A DNA stretch of 64,000 bases from Metaphire vulgaris. Lineage: Eukaryota; Annelida; Clitellata; Crassiclitellata; Megascolecidae. A program made the position numbers and the translations under genes. Location: positions 7,807,198 to 7,871,197 of the forward strand of contig CM030865.1 of the NCBI GenBank assembly GCA_018105865.1, in the 5' to 3' direction. Positions 11,251 to 21,570 of this stretch are shown here, piece by piece (positions within the stretch are counted from its first letter, which is position 1; the number at the start of each line of letters is the position of its first letter). Below the pieces are notes generated by a model. The model did no database searches. It had not been told where the DNA came from and saw nothing but the letters and a program-made list of their open reading frames with translations.

Positions 11251-12561
11251 AAAACGGCTCTGTTGGCAGTCCATGATTATATTGTTCGGGCTATTGATGC
11301 TGGAAAAGTTACTGCTCTTTTACTTCTTGACCTATCTGCCGCCTTTGATACTGTTGATCATTCTATTCTTCTTCATCGTCTTGAACATTGGTTTGGAATC
11401 TCTGACATTGCTTTACATTGGGTTTCTTCATATTTACATCCCCGCACTCAATCAGTGATAATAAATGAGAATCTCTCAACTCCCACTGATCTGTCTTGTG
11501 GTGTTCCTCAAGGCTCGGTTCTTGGACCTCTGTTATTTACTCTCTATACAACCCCCTTGGGTTTCACTTCTTGATGAACATCAAGTAGCGTATCATCTTT
11601 ATGCAGAAGATACTCAAATTCTCATCTCTTTTGATCAATCTTCTTCAAACTCTTCTCTTAAGACTCTATCCACTGTCTTTACTAATATTCAGTCATGGAT
11701 GGATTCAAATAAGCTTCTTTTGAATTCATCAAAAACTGAGTTCTTGCTATTAGGTACTCCAGCTCAATTGACTAAATTTGAATCTCTGAAATCCGTAGTA
11801 TTAGGTGATTCCACTGTTGTCCCTAGAAGTACTTCTGTTCGCAACCTTGGTGTGATATTTGACTCTTCTCTCTCTTTTACTAGTCACATCAATTCAGTCT
11901 GCAAAATTTCTCATTATCATATTCGGGACATCTATCGCACCAGACATCTCCTCCCTAAGCCTGTTCTTATTCAGTTAGCCAATGCATTGGTATCTAGTCG
12001 CCTCGATTATTGCAATTCCTTGCTTTTTGGCATCACAAATTCAAATATGCAGAAACTCCAGAGAGTACAAAATGCCTTAGAGTAATATCCAAAACTCCAA
12101 GATTTGAACATATAACTCCAGCTAGACAGTCGCTACATTGGCTTCCTATCAAATACCGAATTAATTATAAAATGTGTCTTTTGGTATTTAAAACCATATT
12201 ATATAATGAACCCTATTACCTTAAGATGCGACTAATCCCTCGACCTACTACTCAATCAACTAGGTTTTCGGCAGGACTTTCATTTGTTGTTCCTTATTCT
12301 CGCACTGTCATTGGCACTAGTTGTTTCTCAGTGTGTGGCCCTAAGCTTTGGAATTCATTACCAATATCACTTCGTAAAACTAAAAATTTATCATCTTTTA
12401 GATCTGGTCTTAAAACTTACCTGTTTGACTTGGCTTATCCCCCTTAGATTGCTCCCCCGCTGTTATGACTGATCTTCCGGATTGACCTGGCTCTAATTCT
12501 ATTTGGATTTGGTGCGCCATCGGCTGATGCCCTGGGCATTATGATAGTGGCGCCATAGAAG

Positions 12562-12592
<31 letters not shown>
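11251..12592 (+). mobile_element. L2-like LINE, family B copy 2 (recent insertion)
   Basis: Near-identical to 8060-9400 of copy 1 and truncated at the ETALL block. It shows the [20 protein letters not shown] and [14 protein letters not shown] motifs, a changed catalytic box (YAED instead of YADD, about 11601), LLLNSSKTEFLLLGTP, and the C-terminal LWNSLPISLRK. The (TTGA)n tail ends at about 12592. GTAGAC occurs just before the 5' junction (11245-11250) and just after the tail, a short TSD. Frameshifts near 11570 and 12080 split the ORF, so with YAED it is inactive. Confidence 0.9.
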
Positions 12593-13280
12593 TAGACGAA
12601 GTTCCTGACCACCGCTAAGGAAAACGTTCCTAAACAGGTCCCTACTTGTTCCTAATGACGGCAACTACGCGAAAATACAGGCAAGTGACGAAAAATCCGC
12701 CTAAGTGCCCGTCAAAAAGTTTCAAAACTCTAAAAATTTCAGTCATTATCATGACATGTGCTTTTCGCAGTGTGGCCGCTTATATTGTGAGGCGATAGAG
12801 TAAAGAAAGCACAGCGATTGAAAGCGAGTATTTGGAGCCCATTTAAAGTGCTAAAGCTTATCGTTTCATACTGACGTATCAAAGACTATCGATTGCAGTT
12901 CCTGTGCGCTAGTTATTGTGGCTGCCGGTCAGTGCCGGACTGCGTCTAGTCAACGCGTCTTTGTCCGTGTTACCAGTGTTGCCACTGTAGCCATTGTTGC
13001 TTGGTTTATTAATAAATAAAAATAAACCAATAAAGGCTAGTTGTATTTGTGTCTTTGGAAGTCGCTGTGACGCCGGAGTCTCAGCGCACTGTCCGTGAAG
13101 GTGAGTCTTGGCTGTGATGAACCTCGCCTACCTGAGGTCACGTTAGTGCCTAGGAGGTCAATTCTGAGCCAAGGGAGGAGACAGACGCCCGCCTGTCGTA
13201 AAGGCGCGGGGAGACAGTCTGGGTGAATCGACGGTCAAGGAAAAGAGTGGACGCCGTCCATTCAGGTACGGATAACCTCG
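12593..13280 (+). other. Possible LTR-like segment (weak)
   Basis: An AATAAA-rich stretch with CAATAAAGG (about 13029) is followed by a T/G-rich piece and then TGACGCCGGAGTCTCAGC (about 13068). This order (polyadenylation signal, short U5-like piece, GCC-containing tRNA-complement-like string) resembles the end of an LTR and its primer binding site. I see no matching second LTR and no gag/pol, so this is only a suggestion. Confidence 0.2.
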
Positions 13281-13283
13281 GGT

Positions 13284-13538
13284 TTGGTGAAAAGCGCTGA
13301 GGAAGCCAAGAGACAACGCCGCCTGTCTATAAGAGAGCGGAAGACGGTTAGATTACCGAGAATGAAGAGACGTGGGACCAAGTCGAAGCCAGAGACCAGG
13401 AATACATATAAAAATCGGTTAAGGCGCCGAGACCAAGCGGTGGCCAGCGATAAGAGGAATGAGTTGACTGGTCTCTCGGACGAGGCAGGGGCCGGAACGG
13501 ATAGAGAATCAGAGGAGGGAAACGAGAACCCTTGTTGA
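13284..13538 (+). CDS. Unrecognised Lys/Arg-rich ORF (84 codons)
   Basis: A short frame, highly basic in its first two thirds and acidic at the end, with no recognisable domain. It starts on GTG or a later ATG. It lies downstream of the LTR-like segment, where a leader or gag-like frame would be expected, but composition alone could produce it in this GC-rich stretch. Coding status is doubtful. Confidence 0.15.
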   Translation: MVKSAEEAKRQRRLSIRERKTVRLPRMKRRGTKSKPETRNTYKNRLRRRDQAVASDKRNELTGLSDEAGAGTDRESEEGNENPC

Positions 13539-13736
13539 GGACCGACCGTCCTCAGTGTGCGGCCTGCCCGGCAGCCGCGGACACCTCCTTTGATGTCGGA
13601 GAACCGGAAAGGGAAACTGACGCCGCCGATCAGGCAGAGTCGGCGGCTGACGGCGATCGGGAAACCGAGCGGGCGTTGGGGGCCGCCCGACCGCCGTCCG
13701 CGCTACGAGACCGCGAGCCGGGGTCGCCACAGTAGC

Positions 13737-14095
13737 ACTGGTCGCCGCCCCGGTTATGACTGCCCCACCGCCAAAGTTATGACCGCCCCGGTTATGACCG
13801 CCCCAGTTATGACCGCCAAAGTTATGACCGCCCCGGTTAGGACCAGGGCGCGATTTGTAGGGGGAAAAGGGAATCTTCCCCACTGCATCCCCCTACTGCT
13901 ACATCCCCCACCACTACATCCCCCCACTGCTACATTTCCCAACAACTACATCCCCCCAAGCTCGACATATTCCCCCAACTGCTTCAGGTCACAAATCGCA
14001 CCCTGGTTATGACCACCCTGGTTATGACCGCCCCGGTTATGACCGCCCCAGTTATGACCGCCCCAGTTATGACAGCCACCTTTATGACGCCAGAA
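13737..14095 (+). repeat. GTTATGACCGCCCC minisatellite, left arrays
   Basis: Two clusters (13752-13838 and 14005-14095) of a 14-bp unit GTTATGACCGCCCC with A/G variants alternate with shorter GTTATGACCGCCAAA units. The outer part of the first cluster ends in an inverted version of ACAAATCGC-CCCTGGT, which recurs directly before the second cluster (13990-14005). The intervening sequence is C-rich (CATCCCCC repeats). The same unit appears inverted at 16120-16255. Confidence 0.85.
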
Positions 14096-14099
14096 ATTA

Positions 14100-14429
14100 T
14101 GTTGAGTTTATAATTGTATTATTGTATTGTAGAGGCCTACTGAACTATTTATATATAGCCGTAAGCAGTGGGGAGTTACGTGCAAAGTAGATCCGTTACT
14201 AGTCTTGGACAGTGTTTAATCTTGACTATGGACTCTGGGGGAAACTGACAAGGTCGGGGGAAGTCAGCTAGGGGGCTGCTGTTAGTTAATGTAGTATGCC
14301 AAAATTTCCAAGGAGAATTTGAAATTTCTGGGGAAGGGCAATTCCCCCCCCCCCCCGAAGCGGCCTAAATTAAACTCTGGCTTTGGATCAGTTCCGACAG
14401 TACAAGAAGAACAATCGGCAATGTGCTTG
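14100..14429. other. Non-coding, with a poly-C run
   Basis: An AT-rich spacer with a run of about 13 C at 14343-14355. No gene. Confidence 0.4.
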
Positions 14430-14518
14430 TTTCAGCACTCAGTAGAATTAAAATTCTGCATATCTCGTCAACGGAATGTGAGTGGGGCTTCTCGTGCATG
14501 AATATAAATGATACACTA
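14430..14518 (+). pseudogene. hAT transposase C-terminal remnant, first part
   Basis: Reading plus-strand codons across the LINE insertion (14518 joined to 15757) gives EWGFSCMNINDTLIRNQL followed by a GIRTLSSL-like end. This is the hAT C-terminal dimerisation block (E-RGFS-MN---T--RN-L---TL--L). It is interrupted by the LINE at 14519-15743 and has no intact frame. It may be a remnant of the 10.3-kb hAT in which it lies. Confidence 0.5.
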
Positions 14519-15743
14519 TAATAAGCAGTCCATCGAAATCGATGATGACAGATCGCCTGTGAGTCCATAAATGATCTATGACTAGAGTATGTTTACATTC
14601 ATATGTGGGTGCGCATATGGCTATATAGTCCAATTTTTGCCGCACACGCTTTTCCACAGTGGTTACATATATAATCCGTTGTAGAGTGGAGTCTAAGTTT
14701 GTACGGTCCTTCCGCTCCTGACGCTTTCTTTCAAGTTCAGCTATCCGATTAGCCTCCAAAATCATCGCACCGTCGTTGATGACGTTGCGCCAAAGAGTGC
14801 GATTGGAGGCCTCTTCATCCCAATTGTTAATGTTGATTTTGCATTTCTGCATCGTTGCCTTTACCTGGTCCTTGTATCGCTTATACTGACCACCTTGTGT
14901 CCTTTGTCCATGGACAAGCTCACCATACATAATAATTTTTGGCAAACGAACATCCTCCATTCGAGAAACGTGTCCAGTCCATCTCAACCATATCCTCACC
15001 AAAGTCGCTTCCACACTCGTGCAGTTCGCTCTTTTCAGCACCTCAGTGCTTGGCACTTTGTCTTGCCACTTTATAGATAGGATGGATCGTAAACAGCGAT
15101 TGTGAAAGGCCTCAAGTGTTCTGATATGACACCGATAGAGAGTCCAGCATTCGCTACCATATAGTAGAACGCTCAACACTGAGGCTTTATAAACAGAGAT
15201 CTTTGTACATAGCTCAATGCCACGAACTTTCCACAGTCGTTGTCGTAGGCGACCGAAACTAGCGGCTGCTTTCTGAAGTCTTGTCTCAATCTCATCATCC
15301 AAGAGGGCATGTTCATTCAGTGTTGAGCCGAGGTACACAAACTTCTTCACTTGTTTAACTTCCGTGCCATCAATCGTTATCCTCACCTGAACAGAGGGAG
15401 TTCGAGGGGGAGGTTGATAGAGAACTTCAGTTTTAGATAAGTTGATTGTGAGACCGAAATTTTCCGCCGCATTTGCAAATCTGGAGGATAATTCCTGAAG
15501 ATCGTTCTGACTGCATGCGAAAAATGCGCAATCATCAGCGTACAGTGAATCTTGCATCAATTCCTTTAGGACTTTAGTTTTTGCTTTAAGTCTGCCGAGA
15601 TTAAACAATTTTCCATCAGTGCGAAAACGAACGTATATACCCACTGTTGAATTTCTTGTCGCTTCTTGAATGATAGCAGCATAAAAAAGAATGAACAGAA
15701 GTGGAGCAAGGACACATCCTTGCCGGAGGCCGTTTTCGATCTC
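14519..15743 (-). mobile_element. RTE-like LINE, 5'-truncated, with 13-bp TSD
   Basis: The minus strand enters at IENGLRQGCVLAPLLF (about 15735). After a frameshift it runs open from 15644 through SLYADDCAFFACSQNDLQEL (intact YADD), LTINLSKTEV, FVYLGSTLNEH, SVLLYGSECWTLY, LRSILSIKWQDKVP, LRWTGHVSRMEDVRLPK and YGELVHGQRTQGGQYKRYKD. This layout is that of endonuclease-RT LINEs often labelled RTE/jockey-like; the exact clade is not certain. The 13-bp repeat AAATGATACACTA flanks it (14506-14518 and 15744-15756), proving insertion by target-primed reverse transcription. Confidence 0.88.
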
Positions 15744-15756
15744 AAATGATACACTA

Positions 15757-15835
15757 ATTAGAAATCAACTCGGTATTCGTACACTTTCATCTCTTGGGTA
15801 TGCGATGGGCGACATGCTGCCTCAGATGCACCAAC
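15757..15835 (+). pseudogene. hAT transposase C-terminal remnant, second part
   Basis: Continuation of the block at 14430-14518 after the LINE. It gives the RN-LGIRTLSSL reading and then decays. Confidence 0.45.
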
Positions 15836-16089
15836 TGACAAAAAACTGATGAGACATCTGTCAATTCTTGCCATGGCAACTCTGTATTAGTGCTAAATGA
15901 TACTTGCTTTAATTTAGTTGCAGATTTTCAATGTTGCAACTTGCAGTTGCACATTTATGGTCTAAATAAATGGTGACAATTTATACAAATAATATTAAAA
16001 GTCAGAGCAAAGTACTGTGCTTTAAACCATGCATTTCCCATGTCCCCCCACTGCTCGCCATGTTCCCCTAATGTTCCCCACATTGCTCC

Positions 16090-16258
16090 GGGTTACAAAT
16101 CGCACCCTGGTCATAACCAACGGCGGCGGTCATAGCTGGGGCGGTCATAGCTGGGGCGGTCATAACTGGGGCGGTCATAACTTTGGCGTTCATAACCGGG
16201 GCTGTCATAACTTTGGCGGTCATAGCTGGGGCGGTCATAGCTGGAGCGGCTATAATGT
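16090..16258 (-). repeat. GTTATGACCGCCCC minisatellite, inverted right array
   Basis: About nine units of GGGGCGGTCATAGCT or the -AAC variant are the reverse complement of the unit at 13737-14095. The array is preceded by ACAAATCGCACCCTGGTCAT, also found at 13990. Left and right arrays may be subterminal arms of one element of about 2.5 kb. Confidence 0.8.
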
Positions 16259-16428
16259 GATACCTCCCCTAAGACGACATGCTATACGATGCGGTCAATC
16301 GTAATAGGCTATATGACTAATTGTACAATCAAACACTGAACTTTGTTACATTACGTTGTTACATAATTGAACACGCTTTTCCCCCAGAATCAGATATTTC
16401 GTCAATTTCTCTTAAATATATTAATTAC

Positions 16429-16916
16429 CAGTGTTGTAAAGTATTTAAATGCTATTTAAATACTTTGTCCAGTATTTAAGAAAGTATTGAAATACCCATC
16501 CAAATTAAGTATTTAAATAGTATTTAAATACCATACAGTATTTGGATGTATTTAAGAAATTTAAATACTTTTCATTTATTGCAATTTTCACGTGCACGAC
16601 TTTCTATTGTTTCATCAGTCGTTTTTACATTTTCTTTAGGCCTACTGGTGGTTTTAGACAGTTGAACACTAAGTAGACTTACATTGACATTGTTATAAAT
16701 AATTTTAACTAACATTTCTTTACACAAAAATACGGCTGTGGGGAATCATGTGTCAAATACATTATCAAGTATTTAAAAAAGCATTTAAAACTTATTTGCC
16801 AGTATTTAATACTTACCCCGGTATTTGGGTATTTAAATACTATTTGAATACTACCTGAGAACCAAGTATTTATGAAAGTCTTTCAATACTTCAGTGAAGT
16901 ATTTATTACAACACTG
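16429..16916. mobile_element. hAT-like repeat with GTATTTAAATAC-type interior
   Basis: The ends CAGTGTTGTAAAGTATTTAA and, inverted, CAGTGTTGTAATAAATACTT bound an interior of repeated TATTTAAATAC motifs. The left flank is TTAATTAC and the right flank starts TTAAT, where the next element abuts, so only a partial TSD is visible. Confidence 0.7.
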
Positions 16917-16921
16917 TTAAT

Positions 16922-17615
16922 CAGACTTGGAGTCCTCGAGGCCGTGGCCTCGAGGCGCCTCGAGGCCAAGTGACGCTGGCCTTGGCCTTGGCCTCGGGAT
17001 ACAAGTCCTCGGCCTTGGCCTTGGACCTGCTGGCCATGGCCTCGGGATACAAGTCCTCGGCCTTGTGTACTCGAGGCCAAGCCCTCACACCATGGAACTA
17101 AACAAGAAAATCGCGCATTCAAAATGTTGGAAGTGACGAATAATATCTGAAAAAACGTCCGTTCAATCCAAGCGGTAGACCCTGAGAATTCCTGCTAGCT
17201 CTAGCCCTCTGCTAGCCCCCTGTGAAGCCGCCGCCGTCTAGAACTGCTCTAAAATAGACGCCATATATCCATTTAGGTTCAAGCCTTTTAATACTTTTAT
17301 TAGCAAGAAACCCAATTATCTGGCCCAAATGCCTACTTCAATCCCTAAGGCAATGTTCGCTTCAAACAATGTCAGCCTTGTCAATGCAAGCAACATAATT
17401 ACAAGCTACTAGAGCTAGCAGGAATTCTCAGGGTCTACCGCTTGGATTGAACAGAGGACGTTTTTTTTGGCCTCGAGTACACAAGGCCGAGGACTTGTAT
17501 CCCGAGGCCAAGGCCAAGGCCAGCAGGTCCGAGGCCAAGGCCTTGTATCCCGAGGCCAAGGCCAAGGCCAGCGTCACTTGGCCTCGAGGCCTTGGCCTCG
17601 AGGACTCCAAGTCTG
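16922..17615. repeat. GC-rich foldback element with long inverted arms
   Basis: Both ends read CAGACTTGGAGTCCTCGAGG in inverted orientation. The outer arms (about 16922-17085 and 17463-17615) consist of CCTTGGCCTCG-type units. A second inverted pair lies inside (about 17151-17205 and 17409-17465, containing GGTAGACCCTGAGAATTCCT). The centre is an AT-richer loop of about 200 bp. I find no convincing TSD. The open frames inside are repeats of Pro/Arg/Gly-coding GC units, not genes. Confidence 0.75.
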
Positions 17616-17921
17616 CAAAAAGCTAAGTCGAATACCCACCCGCCTTAATTGAGAGAAAGATAATCCTGTTAGCGGCCGACGTCAGTCATCCTGGTAGATT
17701 AGCAATAAGGTCGTTTCGCAACACTTACATCTCGTTTGTATAGTGGTCACAATCACTAAAAAGAGCTACCATCTACAGAATGGATAACAACTAAATCGAA
17801 TTGTTGCATTAGAACGTTTATATACGGCGAAGACCGTTGCGGAACAGACGCTGAAGTTGCGCGCCGTATATATATACACGGCGAACACCGTTGCTGAATG
17901 ATTGACGCGCGACGTGTATAT

Positions 17922-18064
17922 TAGGGTGGAGTGAAAAAAACTTTTTTGGGAATTTTTAATTCCAATAGTGATCAAAAGTTGCCTTTGATAGCGCACAAGT
18001 ACTGCAAGAAATTTGGCGGTCCCATGTTGACGTCTTCTGCCCTCTACCGGACGATTTAAAGACG
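17922..18064 (+). repeat. Left terminal inverted repeat (143 bp)
   Basis: Pairs with 20155-20297. It includes GTACTGCAAGAAATTTGGC and CTCTACCGGACGATTTAAAG, both found inverted at the right end. Confidence 0.9.
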
Positions 18065-18236
18065 CCATATTTATTTTTTAAAATTTGAATCCATTTTCGG
18101 TTGCAACATTTCATATTAACATTACATAAGTCTATATTTATTACTGTGCATTAGCCACGATTTTGCAAATATATGTCGCGCACGACTACAGTTGCCTAGT
18201 TGAAGACGATGCCCCCCTAATTATTGTTTTTGTCAG

Positions 18237-19813
18237 TAAATGCGGAATTATTATGGCTGAAAGTAGTCGGAGAACAGCGCCGGACTGTCCAATATTTGCA
18301 GTTTCAAGCTGCAGAAAGATATGGAATATCTGATAGAGCTGCAGCAGACATTGCATCAATCATACCTACAGACTTTGGAATGATAACACCTGGCGATAAA
18401 GCTGAAGTTATTGACCGATCAAAACTTCGAAGAGAAAGAAAACGGCTGCGTGAAGATCTGATCGCAGAGTCTGCAAGCAGAACCACGAATCTTTGTGGTT
18501 TGTACTTTGATGGCAGAAAAGACAAGACCCTAATGCAGAAAGAGGTTGGAGGTAAGCTGCATCGCAGGACTGTTTTTGAAGAGCACATAGTGCTGATTGA
18601 AGAACCCAACTCAAACTATCTGGGACATATTGCTCCAGTGCGTGGCAATGCTGCGTGTATACAGGAGGGCATATCAGATTTCTTAGAAGAAAGAAAGATA
18701 AGCATCCAATCGTTGGCAGCCATAGGTTGCGATGGAACGGCAGTTAACACAGGATATAAGAGTGGTATCATCCGATTGTTAGAAGTACATCTGAAGCGTC
18801 CACTACGCTGGTTCATATGCCTATTGCATGGCAACGAGCTGCCACCGCGTCACCTGTTCGAGCATCTTGACGGCATTACTACAGGACCACGCAGTTTTTC
18901 AGACCCACTTGGACAACAACTTCAACGATGTGAGAATATGCCAATGGTTCAGTTCAAGGAAATTGAATGCGATTTACAAGTGCTACCTGACTCTGTTTTG
19001 CAGGATCTCAGCACAGATCAGAGATACTTATGCGACATGTGTCGAGCTCTCAATAGTGGTACATGCGATGAAGCATTGTTGAATCAAAGTCCCGGAAAAC
19101 TCGTAATGTCTCATTGGTTGACTCTAGCTAGCAGAGTACTACGCCTGTACATAGCCACCAAGGAACCAAGCAAGTCTCTATCGACAATCACAGAGTACGT
19201 ATTGAAGGTCTACGCCCCTGTTTGGTTTGCAGTAAAGTGCAAGCCGTCCTGCAAAGATGGTGCAAAGCAGCTGTGGATGCTCGTTAACAAATCGCGATAT
19301 TTGCCTGATGATTTGAAGTCGATAGTCGATCCGGTCATTGAGAGAAACGCCTTCTATGCTCATCCTGAAAATTTACTTCTCTCAATGATCATGGATGAGC
19401 TAAAAAAAGCAATTCGAGAATTGGGACTGAGACGGATAATGAAGGCTCAATCGTGCAATAAGCCAGAGAGAGGAGTTCGCATATTTCAACCTCCTAGTCT
19501 GCGATTTAATGCATCCGATTATACGGAATTAATTGATTGGCAGTCATGTGAAATTACTGAGCCGCCTCTAACGAAGGTCATAAGTGATGACGAACTGGAA
19601 CAGTTGTTGTTCAACAATTCCGACAAATCAGCAATTGAATTCCCTCGTTATCCTTGCCATACTCAAGCAGTCGAGAGCTCTGTTAAGGCCGTTACAGAGT
19701 CAGCATTGACGGTTGTTGGACAACATGCAAGAGATGGATTAGTCCGAGCAAAATTTGAAGCTAGGAAGACAATGTCCGCATTCACAACAAAGCGTGATTT
19801 TGTTACTAAATAA
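18237..19813 (+). CDS. Transposase-like protein with hAT-like catalytic pattern (N-terminus absent)
   Basis: About 525 codons are open without a stop. Counting from codon 18224, I see YFDGRKDKT (96-102, first acidic residue), AIGCDGTAVNTG (166-177, second Asp), FICLLHGNEL (197-206, a C-x2-H-x2-N/EL motif as in hAT), SHWLT (296-300), and PCHTQAVE (477-484), positioned like the acidic end of the hAT C-terminal block. I infer a hAT-like RNase-H-fold transposase; similar uncharacterised proteins are known from invertebrates. The frame opens at 18221 without an ATG, and TTGTTTTTGTCAG at 18224-18236 looks like a splice acceptor. An upstream exon is therefore expected or was lost, because only 160 bp separate it from the TIR. 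The first in-frame ATG is codon 53. A BED or zinc finger is not visible. Confidence 0.75.
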
Positions 19814-20154
19814 TTTCATTTCCAATGCAAACTAATGTGAATATTCTGAATATAACTTTGGTCCAGCGCTATCTGTGATTACAGTGAATAGACCACACCA
19901 ATTTACATAGTTTAAGCTGAAGTATTACAATAAGTATTAATGTTGTTCAGTGTTCACGTTCACTTTTGGTAGATATATAAAAAATTCTTCCTTTCGCATA
20001 TTAATAATGTAACTGACTCGGTAGAGGGTAGAAGATGTATACACATCAAGCTCATATTTGTCACTTTTTATCTATATGTTGTTTGCAACTTTTATTAGGT
20101 ATTGGATTCTTTAATTACAATTTTTATGTTTTTTCCCAATACTTTCACTACATC

Positions 20155-20297
20155 CGTCTTTAAATCGTCCGGTAGAGGGCAGAAGACATCAACATGAGAC
20201 TGCCAAATTTCTTGCAGTACTTGTGCGCTATCATAGGCAACTTTTGATCACTATTGGAATTAAAAATTCCAAAAAAAGTTTTTTTAACTCCACCCTA
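20155..20297 (-). repeat. Right terminal inverted repeat (143 bp)
   Basis: Inverse of 17922-18064. Its outer end TAGGGTGGAG is followed directly by the TSD GTGTATAT. Confidence 0.9.
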
Positions 20298-20447
20298 GTG
20301 TATATATACGGCGAACACCGTTAAGGGTTTAATGCTAAAACTATGAAGAGCTACAAAATATTTTGGGAGGCTCTCGCGGACCCACGCCATATCCTCCGCG
20401 GACCCCTTCGGTCCGCGGACCACAGTTTGGGAACCGCTGCCTAACAT

Positions 20448-21567
20448 CATGCTATGCACAAGGCAGTCAAAGCCAAAATGATGCAAACACTTAGTCCTGT
20501 TATTAGCATCGATAACGTTCCACAAATTAAAAAAACAGTTAGTATGACATGATCAATGGTGGCTGTAATATCATACAAATGCCTTTTATGCAACATTACA
20601 GTAAAACTAAATAAAAATATTGGGAAAATAGAGCACAAATGTCAACTACCATTTCAATTCAATACATTAATATGCATATGACATTGCATGTATAAAATCA
20701 TGCACAATTAGTGGTAAATTTGCCGGTGGTTGAGGGTTTAAAACCGCACACTAGCAGAAGTTGAAAGCTGTCTCTGAAAAATCGAACACTGCATATAATG
20801 TTATGTCTTCACCATCTTTAGTTTTAAGCACTGAAATTATTATTGCAGTACACTGGTTTTAATGAGATAATTAATACAGGTGCTAATCTAATGTTGGTAC
20901 TGGAGGCCATTTCTACAATTTGAAAACTAATAGTGAGCAGCAAAATACTACAGTAACATCAATTTATCAAATTATCAAGTTAAGTTATCAACATCAATGG
21001 TTTCTGTGGGGTTTCCAACTTAAGACATGCAAAGAGAGGACTCCATCACCTAGACACTTCACATCACATAATCCAGGTTATATTGCAAAAACACCAGTAA
21101 AAACATAAAAAACAATAAAAATAATTAATGACAAAACAGTACATAAACATGTTTTCACAATTGAAAAAGCAAATAATAGCTTTAGGGACTCTACTGGGGC
21201 GTATGCCTCCATTCAAATTCCACTACAGGTTAAAACAAAATATTAAAGATAAAATAATAAGTTATCATTAAATATCAAATTGTTAAATTAGATATTTGTT
21301 GTTGTTAAACTTTATTGAGCATTAAAAATCTAAATTTTCAATAATAATGCATGCAGATCATACAAAATTCCAAGTTAATACTTGTGATTTTGTTAACACC
21401 CATAAATAACAATTGCATGCTTATAGAAAATCAAAGATGAACAATGAATTCAAAACAGATTTCTTTCTACTCTAGACTCCTTTCAAGACTGTTCAGTTAC
21501 TGTTTATGATTTAGCACCAAATTTAACCTTCAGCTTCACATAGCCAAAATAGCATGGCTATATATAG
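20448..21567. other. AT-rich non-coding stretch
   Basis: I see no domain or element terminus. The short ORFs here have no recognisable content. Confidence 0.5.
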
Positions 21568-21570
21568 TAA

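Larger units (their letters stand above)
17922..20297 (+). mobile_element. Complete 2376-bp DNA transposon, 143-bp TIRs, 8-bp TSD
   Basis: The termini are TAGGGTGGAGTGAAAAAAAC and, inverted, TAGGGTGGAGTTAAAAAAAC. The inverted repeats stay alignable for about 143 bp (17922-18064 and 20155-20297) with few differences. GTGTATAT is duplicated at 17914-17921 and 20298-20305. Between the TIRs is a single long transposase-like ORF. The 8-bp TSD and the residues of the ORF point to a divergent hAT-related group; long TIRs are unusual for classical hATs. Confidence 0.88.
17765..20324. mobile_element. Small MITE with ACGGCGAACACCGTT repeats, host of the transposon at 17922
   Basis: Sequence 17765-17921 plus 20306-20324 matches, in reverse complement, the repeat at 32987-33165. 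Shared features are GAATGGATAACAACTAAATC, GAACAGACGCTG, a GATTGACGCGCG block, and ACACCGTTAA at the end. The other copy has no transposon at the corresponding point, so it serves as the empty site. The TTAA next to CCCTTAACGG or CCATTAACGG suggests a piggyBac-like MITE, but the second terminus is not clear. Confidence 0.65.

Noticed and set aside
12593..13280. Confident LTR retrotransposon
   Set aside because: Only a polyadenylation-like and primer-site-like order is visible. No second LTR, gag or pol.
13737..14095. CRISPR-like regular repeats
   Set aside because: Tandem minisatellite without unique spacers in a eukaryotic repeat context.
16883..17652. Gly/Arg/Ser-rich ORFs on both strands
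   Set aside because: Periodic translation of the foldback element's short GC units.
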